The notes: generated from the letters alone by a model not told the origin. A stretch of DNA of 64,000 nt from Pseudomonas guariconensis (GCF_900102675.1 NZ_FMYX01000009.1:62001-126000); one strand, 5' to 3'; shown: positions 25,268-34,459, counted from the stretch's first letter. Numbers and translations: made by a program.

Positions 25268-26701
25268 TCAGGGCCGCAGATAGGTGGTCTTGACCACGGT
25301 GTAGAAGTCGCGGGCGTACTGGCCCTGTTCGCGCGGGCCGAAGCTCGACGCTTTGCGACCGCCGAACGGCACGTGGTAGTCGGTGCCGGCGGTGGGCAGG
25401 TTGACCATCACGCAGCCGGTCTGGGCGCGGCGCTTGAACTCACTGGCGTGGCGCAGGGACTGGGTGATGATGCCGGCGGTGAGGCCGTATTGGGTGTCGT
25501 TGAGCGTGGCTAGGGCCTCTTCGAAGTCGCGCACGCGGATTACGCAGGCGATGGGGCCAAAGACCTCTTCGCGGTTGATGCGCATGTCGTTGCGGCTGTC
25601 GATGAACAGCGCCGGGCGCATGTAATAGCCGTCGGTGTCCAGCTGCAGGCGTTCGCCGCCTTCGATCAAGGTGGCGCCTTCGGCCTGGGCCAGGTGCAGG
25701 TACTCCAGGTTCTGCTCCAGCTGGCGCGCATCGGCGACCGGGCCGATCTGCACCCCGGCTTGCAGGGCATGGCCGACCTTGAGCTGGCGCATGCGCAGGC
25801 GCAGGGCCTCGACAAAGCGGTCGTGGATTGCCTCGCAGACGATCAAGCGCGAAGACGCCGTGCACTTCTGCCCGGTGCCGAAGAACGCCCCGTTGAGCGC
25901 GCATTCCACCGCCAGGTCCAGGTCGGCGTCGTCCATCACCACCAGAGCGTTCTTGCTGCCCATCTCCAGCTGGCAGCGCACCAGGTTGCCGGCGGTGGCA
26001 ACGGCGACGCGGCGGCCGGTTTCCAGGGATCCGGTGAAGGTCAGGGCGTCGATGTCGGCCGAGTTGACCAGGGTTTCGCCGACGCTGGCGCCGCTGCCCA
26101 TGACCAGGTTGAAGGTGCCGGCGGGCAGGCCTTGGCGGCTGATGATCTCGGTCAAGGCCCAGGCGCTGGCCGGCACCAGATTGGCCGGCTTGAACACCAC
26201 GGCATTGCCGAAGGCCAGGGCCGGGGCGATCTTCCAGGCCGCCGTAGCCATGGGGAAGTTCCACGGGGTGATGATGCCTACCACGCCCACTGGCTCGCGG
26301 TGCACTTCGATATCGATCCCTGGACGCACGGAGGCGGCGGTCTCGCCCATCTGGCGCAGCACTTCGGCGGCGTAGTAGTGGAAGAACTGGCCGCTGCGGT
26401 AGACCTCGCCGATGCCTTCGGCCAGGGGCTTGCCTTCTTCACGCGAGAGCAGCTCGCCGAGTTCTTCCTTGCGGGCGATCAGCTCGTCGCCGATGGCCAT
26501 CAGCACCTGCTGGCGGGCCTCAAGGCCCGAGGCGGCCCACAGGGGTTGCGCAGCGCGGGCGGCCTGAATGGCCTGGCGGGCCTGTTCGGCGCTGGCCTGG
26601 TGGTACTCGCCGATCAGATCGCGTGTATCCGAGGGGCTGTGATTCGCCAGGGTGGCCTGGCCTTCGCACCACTGGCCATCGATGTAGTTCTTGTACGTCA
26701 T
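25268..26701 (-). CDS. NAD(P)-dependent aldehyde dehydrogenase
   Basis: 477 residues of the classical ALDH superfamily. Motifs: PWNFPMATAAWKIAPALAFGNAVVFKPA (cofactor site), FTGSLETGRRVAVA, QLEMGSKNALVVMDDADLD with the general-base Glu, and GTGQKCTASSRLIV with the catalytic Cys; EEVFGPIACVIRV and PFGGRKASSFGPREQG near the end. The second-domain motif is EMGSKN in place of the usual ELGGKN, as in alpha-ketoglutarate semialdehyde and related dehydrogenases. It is the promoter-proximal gene of the catabolic operon and divergent from a LysR regulator. Substrate unknown. Confidence 0.9.
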   Translation of the reverse strand: MTYKNYIDGQWCEGQATLANHSPSDTRDLIGEYHQASAEQARQAIQAARAAQPLWAASGLEARQQVLMAIGDELIARKEELGELLSREEGKPLAEGIGEVYRSGQFFHYYAAEVLRQMGETAASVRPGIDIEVHREPVGVVGIITPWNFPMATAAWKIAPALAFGNAVVFKPANLVPASAWALTEIISRQGLPAGTFNLVMGSGASVGETLVNSADIDALTFTGSLETGRRVAVATAGNLVRCQLEMGSKNALVVMDDADLDLAVECALNGAFFGTGQKCTASSRLIVCEAIHDRFVEALRLRMRQLKVGHALQAGVQIGPVADARQLEQNLEYLHLAQAEGATLIEGGERLQLDTDGYYMRPALFIDSRNDMRINREEVFGPIACVIRVRDFEEALATLNDTQYGLTAGIITQSLRHASEFKRRAQTGCVMVNLPTAGTDYHVPFGGRKASSFGPREQGQYARDFYTVVKTTYLRP

Positions 26702-26796
26702 GGATGAAAGCCTCCGTTTGCCTGGCTCTCATCTTGCGAGCAATATGCAGCAAATAAAAATTAATAAAAAAAATGCTTTGATAAGGATCGCTAACC

Positions 26797-27684
26797 ATGC
26801 TGCCCGAACTGAAGATTGCCCAACTGCGCTATTTCGTGCTGGTCGCCGAACTCAAGAGCTTCCACGCCGCCGCACGCCAGGCGTTTCGCACCCAACCGGC
26901 CATTTCCCTGGCGGTGCGGGAGCTGGAGCAGAAACTGGGCCAGGCCCTGGTCGAGAAGGGCGGTGGCCGCGTGGAGCTCACGCCGTTCGGCGAGCATTGC
27001 CTGCCGCTGTTTCGCGGCTTGATCGAACACCACGACCGCATCGCCCGCGAGGCCACCTTGCTGGCCCGGCACGAGATTGGCCAGGTCAGCATCGCCACCG
27101 TGCCCTCGGTGGCCAGCCGCTTGCTGCCAGGGCCGTTGGCGCGTTTCGTAGCCGAGCACCCGAACGTGCAAGTCAGCATCCAGGACGGCACGGCCGAAAG
27201 TGTCCAGCAACTGTTGACCAAGGGGCAGGTGGACTTCGGGATCAGTAGCCTGTGGATGGAGGACGAGCAGATCGAGTTCATGCCGATCGCCCATGACCAG
27301 GTGGGCGTGGTGTGCCGGGCCGATCATCCACTGGTGCAGGTGGGCGGGGCCTTGCATTGGTCGCAGCTGCAGGGCCTGCCGATGATCGGCAACGGCACCT
27401 CGCGGCTACTGGAAGGCACGGATGCGGCGTGTTTGCTGGAGCACAGCCGGTTGTTCGTCTCCAACATGATTTCGTTGATCGCGATGTTGGAAGAAGGGGT
27501 AGGGATCAGTACCCTGCCGTACCTGGCGTTTCCGCTGGAAAACGAAAAACTCGCCTTCCTGCCCTTGGCCGCGCCCAAGGTGGAGCGCCAGATCGGCATG
27601 CTCACCCGCAAGGGGCGCAGCCTGTCACCGGCGGCGGGGGCGTTGATGGCGTTCTTGCAGGCGCAATGGCCGAGCGCCGAATGA
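26797..27684 (+). CDS. LysR-family transcriptional regulator
   Basis: 295 residues: N-terminal winged helix (LRYFVLVAELKSFHAAARQAFRTQPAISLAVRELEQKLGQALVEK) and a LysR substrate-binding domain from about residue 90 (GQVSIATVPSVASRLLPGPLARF). It is divergent from the ALDH operon with 95 bp between the starts, the standard arrangement for a LysR activator of that operon. The short AT-rich intergenic region probably holds its sites; I could not fix one T-N11-A motif with confidence. Confidence 0.9.
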   Translation: MLPELKIAQLRYFVLVAELKSFHAAARQAFRTQPAISLAVRELEQKLGQALVEKGGGRVELTPFGEHCLPLFRGLIEHHDRIAREATLLARHEIGQVSIATVPSVASRLLPGPLARFVAEHPNVQVSIQDGTAESVQQLLTKGQVDFGISSLWMEDEQIEFMPIAHDQVGVVCRADHPLVQVGGALHWSQLQGLPMIGNGTSRLLEGTDAACLLEHSRLFVSNMISLIAMLEEGVGISTLPYLAFPLENEKLAFLPLAAPKVERQIGMLTRKGRSLSPAAGALMAFLQAQWPSAE

Positions 27685-27687
27685 AGG

Positions 27688-27721
27688 CCCACAGGTACCA
27701 CGTCGCGCTTGGACCTGTGGG
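27688..27721. terminator. Hairpin between convergent genes
   Basis: CCCACAGGT (27688-27696) pairs perfectly with ACCTGTGGG (27713-27721) across a 16-nt loop, located between the LysR stop and the stop of the convergent gene at 27758. No T-run; a REP-type structure is as likely as a terminator. Confidence 0.45.
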
Positions 27722-27757
27722 GCAAAGCCTACGATGGGCTGCAACACCGCCACACCT

Positions 27758-28324
27758 TCAGCGTGAGGTCTCGACGCGCAGCACCTCGGTGTAGATGGCA
27801 TCGACCGTCTGGCCGACCTTGAGGTTCTTCATGCGCGCTTGTAGATCAGGGTTCTCGACCTTGACCACCTGCACCTTGCCTTCCGGCGGCAGCAGGGTCA
27901 CTTCATGGTTCTTCAGGTCGATCTTGCTGATCTTGGAAGTGACCTTGACCTGGCGGAACGCCTCGCCGCCGGGGTTGGGGTTGTCCTTGGTGGCGCGGAT
28001 GGTGCCGGACTCCTCGCTCATCTTCGGCGCACCACCGACCTCGGTATTGAGTTCGTAGGCGACCGCCCGGGTCACGTAGATGTCCACGTTGTCCCCCACC
28101 TTGAGGTTGGGCAAGGCCTTGGCTTTCTCGGTGAGCTGGAAGGTCACAGGTTTCTGGTTGGGGCCTTCGACGGTGACCTGGTAGTTCGGCGCATCCACCG
28201 CCAGTACATGGGTGGAGACGTGGCTTTCCAGGGCTTCACTGCCCAGCGGCAGCGGGGCCGCAACGACGGTGAAACTGGCGGCGCAGGTCAGCGAAGCAAG
28301 GGCGAGGGAGCGGGTGAGTTTCAT
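27758..28324 (-). CDS. Exported protein, probable periplasmic, unknown function
   Basis: 188 residues starting MKLTRSLALASLTC with a signal peptide ending VVAA. The mature protein contains two similar beta-rich segments: NYQVTVEGPNQKPVTFQLTE plus LKVGDNVDIYVTRAVAYEL, and NHEVTLLPPEGKVQVVKVE plus LKVGQTVDAIYTEVLRVET. Each has the pattern K-VG--VD-x-Y-x-x, so it is an internally duplicated OB/DUF5666-like fold. Such proteins are periplasmic in pseudomonads. No enzyme motif. Monocistronic. Confidence 0.7.
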   Translation of the reverse strand: MKLTRSLALASLTCAASFTVVAAPLPLGSEALESHVSTHVLAVDAPNYQVTVEGPNQKPVTFQLTEKAKALPNLKVGDNVDIYVTRAVAYELNTEVGGAPKMSEESGTIRATKDNPNPGGEAFRQVKVTSKISKIDLKNHEVTLLPPEGKVQVVKVENPDLQARMKNLKVGQTVDAIYTEVLRVETSR

Positions 28325-28628
28325 CGGGCTTCTTTCCATGTCGTCGATTCCGGTTAGGCGTGCGCTGCGCACGCGCCTAGCAAGCATAGCCAGACTCTGG
28401 CGATATGCCTGTAACCAGGATGGCCCGTGACGAAGCCGGTGCTGCGGTCTGCAGGGGGCGCAAACTGCCCTTTGCGGAAGCGAATTTACCCGCCAATGCG
28501 ACAGTGGTTTCATCAACGGCATTCGCCGGTAAACCTGCCCCACGGGGACTGCACAGCCTGACGGTGAATTTTTTTACGTTCCGCTGTATCTGATGCCATA
28601 GAACGTGCATCCGCGACAGGGAGCGACC
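28325..28628. other. Intergenic region with imperfect REP-like inverted repeat
   Basis: 304 bp without a gene between two divergent genes. An imperfect inverted repeat, AATTTACCCGCCAATGC against GGCATTCGCCGGTAAAC (about 28480-28535), resembles a degenerate REP pair. The proP promoter must lie in the right part but I cannot assign its boxes. Confidence 0.35.
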
Positions 28629-30131
28629 ATGAAATCACGGAAAAAGACCGTCAAGCCGATCGGCTTGCAGGACATCACCATCGTCGACGACGCCAAGATG
28701 CGCAAGGCGATCACCGCCGCGGCGCTGGGCAATGCCATGGAGTGGTTCGACTTCGGTGTCTATGGGTTCGTTGCCTATGCACTGGGCAAGGTGTTCTTTC
28801 CTAACGCAAGCCCCGGGGTGCAGATGATCGCGGCACTGGCCACGTTCTCGGTGCCATTCCTGATCCGCCCGCTGGGTGGGCTGTTCTTCGGCGCGTTGGG
28901 TGACCGCTATGGGCGTCAGAAGGTGCTGGCGGCGACCATCGTGATCATGTCCTTGAGTACGTTCGCCATCGGGCTGATCCCGTCCTATGCCTCGATCGGC
29001 ATCTGGGCGCCGATCCTGTTGCTGCTGGCCAAGATGGCCCAAGGGTTCTCGGTGGGCGGCGAATACACCGGGGCGTCGATTTTCGTGGCCGAATACGCAC
29101 CGGACCGCAAGCGGGGCTTTCTCGGCAGTTGGCTGGACTTCGGTTCGATCGCAGGGTTCGTGCTGGGCGCGGGCCTGGTGGTGCTCATCTCCACTGCACT
29201 GGGCGAGGCGGCGTTTCTGGAGTGGGGCTGGCGCTTGCCGTTCTTCCTGGCCTTGCCGCTGGGCCTGATCGGCCTCTACCTGCGCCACGCCCTCGAAGAG
29301 ACGCCAGCTTTCCAGCAGCATGTCGACAAGCTGGAGCAGGGCGATCGCGAGGGCCTGGCTTCAGGCCCGAAGGTGTCGTTCAAGGAGGTCGCCACCCAGC
29401 ACTGGCGCAGCCTGGTGACCTGCGTGGGTGTGGTCATCGCCACCAACGTCACCTACTACATGCTGCTCACCTACATGCCCAGCTACCTGTCCCATAACCT
29501 GCACTACAGCGAAGACCATGGGGTGCTGATCATCATCGCGATCATGGTCGGCATGTTGTTCGTGCAGCCGATCATTGGCCTGTTGAGCGACAAGGTCGGC
29601 CGCCGGCCCTTCATCATCGGTGGCAGCGTGGGGCTGTTGGTGCTTGCCATTCCGGCGTTCATGCTGATCAACAGCGGCGTGCTCGGGGTGATCTTCGCCG
29701 GTTTGCTGATCCTGGCCGTGCTGCTCAATTTCTTCATCGGGGTGATGGCTTCTACCTTGCCGGCGATGTTCCCCACCCATATCCGCTACAGCGCTTTGGC
29801 CAGCGCCTTCAACATTTCGGTGCTGATCGCCGGGCTGACCCCAACCATCGCCGCCTGGCTGGTGGAGAGCACCGAAAACCTGTACATGCCGGCCTACTAC
29901 CTGATGGTGATCGCATTGGTGGGATTGGCCACGGGCGTGTCGATGAAGGAGACGGCCAACAAGCCCCTGCACGGCGCTGCCCCCGCTGCCTCGGACATCG
30001 AAGAAGCGCGCGAGCTGCTGCAGGAACACCACGACACGCTGGAGCAGAAGATCGAAGACATCGACGCGAAGATTGCCGAGCTTCAAGCCCAGCGCGCACG
30101 TTTGGCGCAACAGCATCCTCATATCGATTGA
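28629..30131 (+). CDS. proP: Osmosensing proline/betaine symporter ProP
   Basis: 500 residues, the same length as E. coli ProP; ATG after AGGGAG. It has 12 membrane segments with NAMEWFDFGVYGFVAYALG in TM1, RPLGGLFFGALGDRYGRQKVL between TM2 and TM3, and RKRGFLGSWLDFGSIAGF in TM5. A C-terminal extension (about residues 455-500) forms heptads, EARELLQEHHDTLEQKIEDI then AKIAELQAQRARLAQQ, the antiparallel coiled coil used for osmosensing in ProP. H+-coupled uptake of proline, betaine and ectoine. Confidence 0.9.
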   Translation: MKSRKKTVKPIGLQDITIVDDAKMRKAITAAALGNAMEWFDFGVYGFVAYALGKVFFPNASPGVQMIAALATFSVPFLIRPLGGLFFGALGDRYGRQKVLAATIVIMSLSTFAIGLIPSYASIGIWAPILLLLAKMAQGFSVGGEYTGASIFVAEYAPDRKRGFLGSWLDFGSIAGFVLGAGLVVLISTALGEAAFLEWGWRLPFFLALPLGLIGLYLRHALEETPAFQQHVDKLEQGDREGLASGPKVSFKEVATQHWRSLVTCVGVVIATNVTYYMLLTYMPSYLSHNLHYSEDHGVLIIIAIMVGMLFVQPIIGLLSDKVGRRPFIIGGSVGLLVLAIPAFMLINSGVLGVIFAGLLILAVLLNFFIGVMASTLPAMFPTHIRYSALASAFNISVLIAGLTPTIAAWLVESTENLYMPAYYLMVIALVGLATGVSMKETANKPLHGAAPAASDIEEARELLQEHHDTLEQKIEDIDAKIAELQAQRARLAQQHPHID

Positions 30132-30443
30132 CGGCGCGAAGCGGAGTCTGAATGTTCATTGCAAGTGCAAACTATTTAAGTCGGGTGATTAATTTGACGC
30201 CATAAAATAATTGGCAAATACCCGAGGTAGAGCGCTTGCAAAGTCATTTGTTGGCACCTTTACTTGTTACTGGATATGAGGGGCGCTGTTTCAATGAAGC
30301 GTGGCTTTCATATCAATGAGTTAAAGGGTGCATTGACGTTTCGCGTTGATATTCCGGCCTATTTGTCAGGTTCATAAAGGGTGGCTACATCCTTTATGGG
30401 TTTGCCGTTCCTGACGGGTCCCGCTCAGTGGGGAGGACTGTTC
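30132..30443. other. AT-rich intergenic region
   Basis: 312 bp, clearly richer in A+T than its surroundings. I see no supported ORF. A TTGGCAC word at 30252 does not have the GC at the right spacing for a sigma-54 promoter. Confidence 0.4.
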
Positions 30444-31565
30444 ATGGAAAGTGAGGTGTCGGCGTTCAGTCAATTGGATTCCCATCATCGTCGGCACTGG
30501 ACATTGGCCGCGTATAAATACATCGCGCGAAAACGGCTGGCTCGTCATGTCGATATCAGCCTGAAAAGCATCGCGGAAAAAAGCTGGGACATCGCCCCAG
30601 GTTGCCTGTCGTTCTCTCCGCCAGCCATTGCGCTGCCCGGCCAGCTGGAGCGCGTCACCGGCTGGGAGGAAAAACGCTTCTATCCATATGAGCACCCGGC
30701 CCGCACCATGGCAGGGTTGGGCGAAGTGGTGCAGGGCCCGACCCGGGGCTATCTGCTCAAGGACGTCTGGTTGATCGACGGAGTGCTGTACAAGGGGCGG
30801 GCCAGTTTCTGGCTTTCCCAACGGCCCAGGGCATTCCCGCCTGTGGTCGTGGAGCATGAGATCGACCGCGGGGCAATCTACTGTTCGGTCAACGGCAATA
30901 CCTGGTTCGGCAACTGGATGGTCGAAGACTGCGTGACCTATCCCCTGGCCGCCGAGGAAGGTGTGCCGGTCACTGTCGGGCCGTCGGCGCGGTTTCCCAT
31001 CTACACCCAGGCGCCGCCCTACGAAGACTGGCTCGGCATGAAGCCAAGGCGCCTGAGTGGCGCCTACTTCCATGAACTGGTGCTGTTCGATGACTTCTGT
31101 AACAACCGCAACAAGTATCTGCGTTTTCGCGCCATGGGCGACAAGCTGCTGTCGCGGGTGAACTATCAGTCTCACCCCGGCGTGTTCTTGCTGCGCGGTG
31201 GCGACGGCGACCTGCGCTTGCTGCGCAACGAACTGGAGTTGGCCGAGCACCTGCGTCGAACCCGTGGTTTTCACGTGGTCGATCCGCTGAAAAGCGACGT
31301 GCCGTCCATCGTTGCGGCCTGCGCCGGGGCGCAGGTGGTGATCGGTGTCGAGGGCAGCCAGCTGGTGCATGGGGTCAATGTCCTGCAACCGGGCGGTGCT
31401 TTGCTCGCCCTGCAACCGCCCAATCGCTTCGTCAGCTATTACAAGTACCACACCGACCGAGACAACCAGCACTTCGCTTATGTGGTCGGTACCCCCGATG
31501 GCGACGGTTTCAGGATCGACATCGAGGAAGTGGAGCGCACGTTGGATTTGATTCCACCGCCGTGA
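30444..31565 (+). CDS. Glycosyltransferase family 61-like protein
   Basis: 373 residues; start MESEVSAFSQL after GGGGAGG, in preference to an in-frame ATG 63 bp upstream. The C-terminal half has the GT61/DUF563 pattern: HPGVFLLRGGDGDLRLLRNELELAEHL, then IVAACAGAQVVIGVEGSQLVHGVNVLQPGGALLALQPPNR. It is cytoplasmic, without a signal or membrane segment. Likely transfers a sugar to a surface glycan. It stands alone, with different base composition upstream, and no other polysaccharide genes are near, so the acceptor is unknown. Nucleotide-sugar specificity cannot be inferred. Confidence 0.72.
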   Translation: MESEVSAFSQLDSHHRRHWTLAAYKYIARKRLARHVDISLKSIAEKSWDIAPGCLSFSPPAIALPGQLERVTGWEEKRFYPYEHPARTMAGLGEVVQGPTRGYLLKDVWLIDGVLYKGRASFWLSQRPRAFPPVVVEHEIDRGAIYCSVNGNTWFGNWMVEDCVTYPLAAEEGVPVTVGPSARFPIYTQAPPYEDWLGMKPRRLSGAYFHELVLFDDFCNNRNKYLRFRAMGDKLLSRVNYQSHPGVFLLRGGDGDLRLLRNELELAEHLRRTRGFHVVDPLKSDVPSIVAACAGAQVVIGVEGSQLVHGVNVLQPGGALLALQPPNRFVSYYKYHTDRDNQHFAYVVGTPDGDGFRIDIEEVERTLDLIPPP

Positions 31566-31584
31566 GCCGTGACCCAGAGCACGT

Positions 31585-31779
31585 TCAGGATGTGGCCCGG
31601 GCCAGGAGAAGGTTTGCCGTCTTCACCATTTGAATCCACTCCTGCTCGGTCACCAACCCCCTCTGCCGGAGCAACTGGGCCTCCAGGATGGCCTCGTCGT
31701 ACTCGGATTCGGTGAACCCCTTCAAGTGCACGTGCCTTGACGACCACAAGGCAAATTCCGGTGATTGAATGTCGTTCAT
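31585..31779 (-). CDS. Small hypothetical protein downstream of a chemoreceptor gene
   Basis: 64 residues (MNDIQSPEFALWSSRHVHLKGFT...). The ATG has GGAAGGG 9 nt upstream, and the gene starts 20 bp after the chemoreceptor stop on the same strand, so they are probably co-transcribed. The sequence is acidic and helical (SEYDEAILEAQLLRQRGLVTEQEWIQM), like an SHOCT-type short helical motif at the end. No further function is visible. Confidence 0.55.
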   Translation of the reverse strand: MNDIQSPEFALWSSRHVHLKGFTESEYDEAILEAQLLRQRGLVTEQEWIQMVKTANLLLARATS

Positions 31780-31799
31780 CGTCGCAAACCCTTCCGTGG

Positions 31800-33407
31800 T
31801 CAGATCTTGAAGTTCGCCACCAAGCCGTTGAGTTCGATTGCAAGCTGGGACAACGCCTGGCTGGCCGCGCTGGTCTGGTTTGCGCCCGCGGAGGTCTGCA
31901 TCGACAGGTCACGGATATTGACCAGGTTGCGATCGACTTCCCGGGCGACCTGAGCCTGCTCTTCTGAGGCGCTGGCGATCACCAGGTTGCGGTCGTTGAT
32001 GGTGGACATGGACTGGGAGATAACCGTCAGGGCGTGGCCCGCCGCCTGGGCGATTTCCAGCGTACTGTTGGCGCGGCTTTCACTTGCGCGCATGGCATCG
32101 ACCGCATGCGCAGTGCCGGAGCGGATGCCGCTGATCATCTGTTCGATCTCGCCGGTGGACTGCTGGGTGCGATGGGCGAGGGCGCGTACTTCGTCGGCTA
32201 CCACCGCGAAGCCACGCCCGGCTTCGCCTGCCCGCGCCGCCTCGATCGCGGCGTTCAAGGCCAGTAGATTGGTCTGCTCGGCGATCTCACCGATCACCTC
32301 GAGCACGCGGTTGATCTCGTTGGCGCGGTGCGCCAGCTCGGCGATCTGCCCAGAGGTCGTGCTGACATCGCCCACCAGTTGCTGGAGCGAACCCAGTGCC
32401 TGTTCGACTTTCTCGCGGCCCTGGCGCGTGGTGCTGTCGGCGTCCTCGGAGGCCTGAGCAGTATTGACTGCATTGCTGGCCACTTCCTCGACGGCTGCGG
32501 TCATTTCGTTGACAGCGGTTGCGGCCTGTTCGATCTCCGCGCTCTGCTGGTGCAATCCACGGTTGGTATCTTCGGTCACCGCGTGCAGCTCTTCGGCCGC
32601 GGAGGCGAGCTGGTCGGAGGATTGAGCGATGTGCTGCAAGGTCTGGCGCAGGCTGTCCTGCATGTGCTTGAGCGATGCCAGCAATTGGCCCGGCTCGTCG
32701 CGCTCCTTGATACGGAGCTCTTGGGTCAGGTCGTTGCCGGCAATCCGCTGGGCGACCGCAATGGCATCCGCCAGCGGGCGCACGATGCTACGGGTCAGCA
32801 AGAACGAGCAGAGCAGCATCACGAGCAGGATGACCACCAAGGCTACGACGATGGCGAAGAACGCCTCGTAGTAAGCCTTTTCGCTGGCTTCGGCTGCGCG
32901 GTCGGCGCTGTCGGAGTTGAAGATTCGCAGGGCATTGAGGGCGGCCATCATGCTGTCGGCCTGAGGGGACAGCTCATGCTTGATGGTGTTCATGGTCGCC
33001 GCCTTGTCGCCCTGGGCTGCGAGGACCTTGTCCAGTATCGTCAGGTAGTTTGCGTATTCGCGGCTGAAGGCGGTGAAGAGGGCACGGTCTTCTTCGCTGT
33101 GGAGGGTTTTCTCGTATTCGGCCAACGCGCTGGAAACATCGCCCTTGAGCGATTCGATCCTGCGCACGTCTTCAACGTCTTGCTCGATGAAATTGCGCAG
33201 GGCCAGCGAACGTATCCGCCCCAGATGGTTGCTGATATCGCCGGTGGCCATCACACCGGGCAGCCAGTGCTGGCGGACTTGTTCGGCCGAGGCGTTCATG
33301 GATCGGGTTTGCAGGATGGCAGTCACGCCGATCGCCAGCGTCAACAAGGCGATGAGCGAGAAAATAAGCGCGCAGCGGCTTCCGATGGCGAGGGATCGTA
33401 AATTCAT
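31800..33407 (-). CDS. Methyl-accepting chemotaxis protein
   Basis: 535 residues: TM1 about 10-32, a periplasmic four-helix-bundle ligand domain of about 150 residues, TM2 about 190-210, HAMP, and a cytoplasmic signalling domain. The hairpin tip reads EIAEQTNLLALNAAIEAARAGEAGRGFAVVADEVRALA, the CheA/CheW binding signature. No C-terminal pentapeptide for CheR/CheB is present. Ligand unknown. It is divergent from the response regulator gene; a FliA-like promoter could be expected but I see only a weak candidate. Confidence 0.93.
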   Translation of the reverse strand: MNLRSLAIGSRCALIFSLIALLTLAIGVTAILQTRSMNASAEQVRQHWLPGVMATGDISNHLGRIRSLALRNFIEQDVEDVRRIESLKGDVSSALAEYEKTLHSEEDRALFTAFSREYANYLTILDKVLAAQGDKAATMNTIKHELSPQADSMMAALNALRIFNSDSADRAAEASEKAYYEAFFAIVVALVVILLVMLLCSFLLTRSIVRPLADAIAVAQRIAGNDLTQELRIKERDEPGQLLASLKHMQDSLRQTLQHIAQSSDQLASAAEELHAVTEDTNRGLHQQSAEIEQAATAVNEMTAAVEEVASNAVNTAQASEDADSTTRQGREKVEQALGSLQQLVGDVSTTSGQIAELAHRANEINRVLEVIGEIAEQTNLLALNAAIEAARAGEAGRGFAVVADEVRALAHRTQQSTGEIEQMISGIRSGTAHAVDAMRASESRANSTLEIAQAAGHALTVISQSMSTINDRNLVIASASEEQAQVAREVDRNLVNIRDLSMQTSAGANQTSAASQALSQLAIELNGLVANFKI

Positions 33408-33661
33408 GGGGAGAGGCTCCACGGTCAAGAGGACGTCGCACTTCGAGCACGGTGTACCGTGGATTATCAAGCCATTGGGTGGGCGTGGCTTTTGCCCGGA
33501 GGGCCGCGTCTTTCGCTGGCGGGAAATTTTTGTTGGCGCAGACGCGCTCGCGAAGTATCCGCAGTTGAAGCGCGCAAAAGTGGCATGCGATAAAACGGCT
33601 GTACAGGCCTGCGTGATGGTGCGGGCCGGCTCTGTAATCGGCCGGTAGAGGAGGGAGTTTC

Positions 33662-34459
33662 ATCGAGACGCTAAATCTTGCGCCAGACGTTCTCCAAGGG
33701 CAGCGTATCCTGGTCGTCGATGATGTCGACAATGAGCGGATGCTGCTCGCCGACTACCTGCAGCAGCAAGGTTGCCGCGTGTATCTGGCACGCAACGGCC
33801 AGGATGCATTCAAGAAGGTTCAGCTGATCAATCCGGACATCGTGTTGATGGATGTGCTGATGCCGGTTTGCGATGGCCTGACCTGTTGTCGAATGATGCA
33901 GGCCTCGGCATTGACCCGGCAGATCCCCGTGATCTTCCTGACAGGCGCGGGCATGCCTGACCAGCGGGTGCAAGGCCTGCTGTGCGGCGCGGTCGACTAC
34001 ATCGTCAAACCCTTCAGGCTGGAAGAGATCCGTCTGCGGCTGGTGATTCATCTTCGACGCAAACTGGACAACGCTTCGGTGAATGAGCATCAGGCCGCAC
34101 CAGTGCGCAACCTCGACAACATACTGTTCCAGACCGCGCGCAACGTGTTGGTGAATGCGTTGAGCACGACCCCTGACCTGCACGAGCTGGCCGCGCAGGT
34201 GGGCACCAACAGCAAACGCCTGAACGAAGCCTTCCGCCAGTGCGCCGGGGTGACGGTGTTCGAATTCCTGCGAGAGGAACGCATGAAGGAGGCGTGCCGC
34301 CTGCTGTCCAACACCGGCCTTGCCTCCCAGGCGATCGCCCTGGAGGTGGGATTCACTAGCGGCGCCAGCTTCTCGACGGCGTTTCGCGACCGTTACGGGC
34401 TCTCGCCCAATCAGTTTCGCCAGTCGCGCGGCAACTTGGAGTCGGGCGATGTCGACTGA
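33662..34459 (+). CDS. Response regulator, receiver plus AraC-type HTH, apparent ATC start
   Basis: About 265 residues. The first ATG in frame (33740) lies inside the receiver domain, after the essential acidic pair in QRILVVDDVDNERM. The frame is open back to 33638, and no ATG, GTG or TTG occurs upstream. The best start is ATC at 33662, 6 nt after GGAGGG, giving I/M-ETLNLAPDVLQG. The receiver has the phospho-Asp in DIVLMDVLMP and the Lys in DYIVKPF. The C-terminus is an AraC double HTH (LHELAAQVGTNSKRLNEAFRQ, QAIALEVGFTSGASFSTAFRD). The stop overlaps the kinase start, so the pair is a two-component system. Confidence 0.8.
   Translation: METLNLAPDVLQGQRILVVDDVDNERMLLADYLQQQGCRVYLARNGQDAFKKVQLINPDIVLMDVLMPVCDGLTCCRMMQASALTRQIPVIFLTGAGMPDQRVQGLLCGAVDYIVKPFRLEEIRLRLVIHLRRKLDNASVNEHQAAPVRNLDNILFQTARNVLVNALSTTPDLHELAAQVGTNSKRLNEAFRQCAGVTVFEFLREERMKEACRLLSNTGLASQAIALEVGFTSGASFSTAFRDRYGLSPNQFRQSRGNLESGDVD

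Noticed and set aside
30250..30270. TTGGCAC word considered as a sigma-54 promoter for the GT61-like gene
   Set aside because: The GC expected 10 bases after GG is absent (TG instead), so the -12 element fails.
33455..33490. FliA-type promoter for the chemoreceptor gene
   Set aside because: GCTTGATAA resembles the -10 element but the spacing to the A-rich -35 word is about 17, two longer than usual, and the match is weak.
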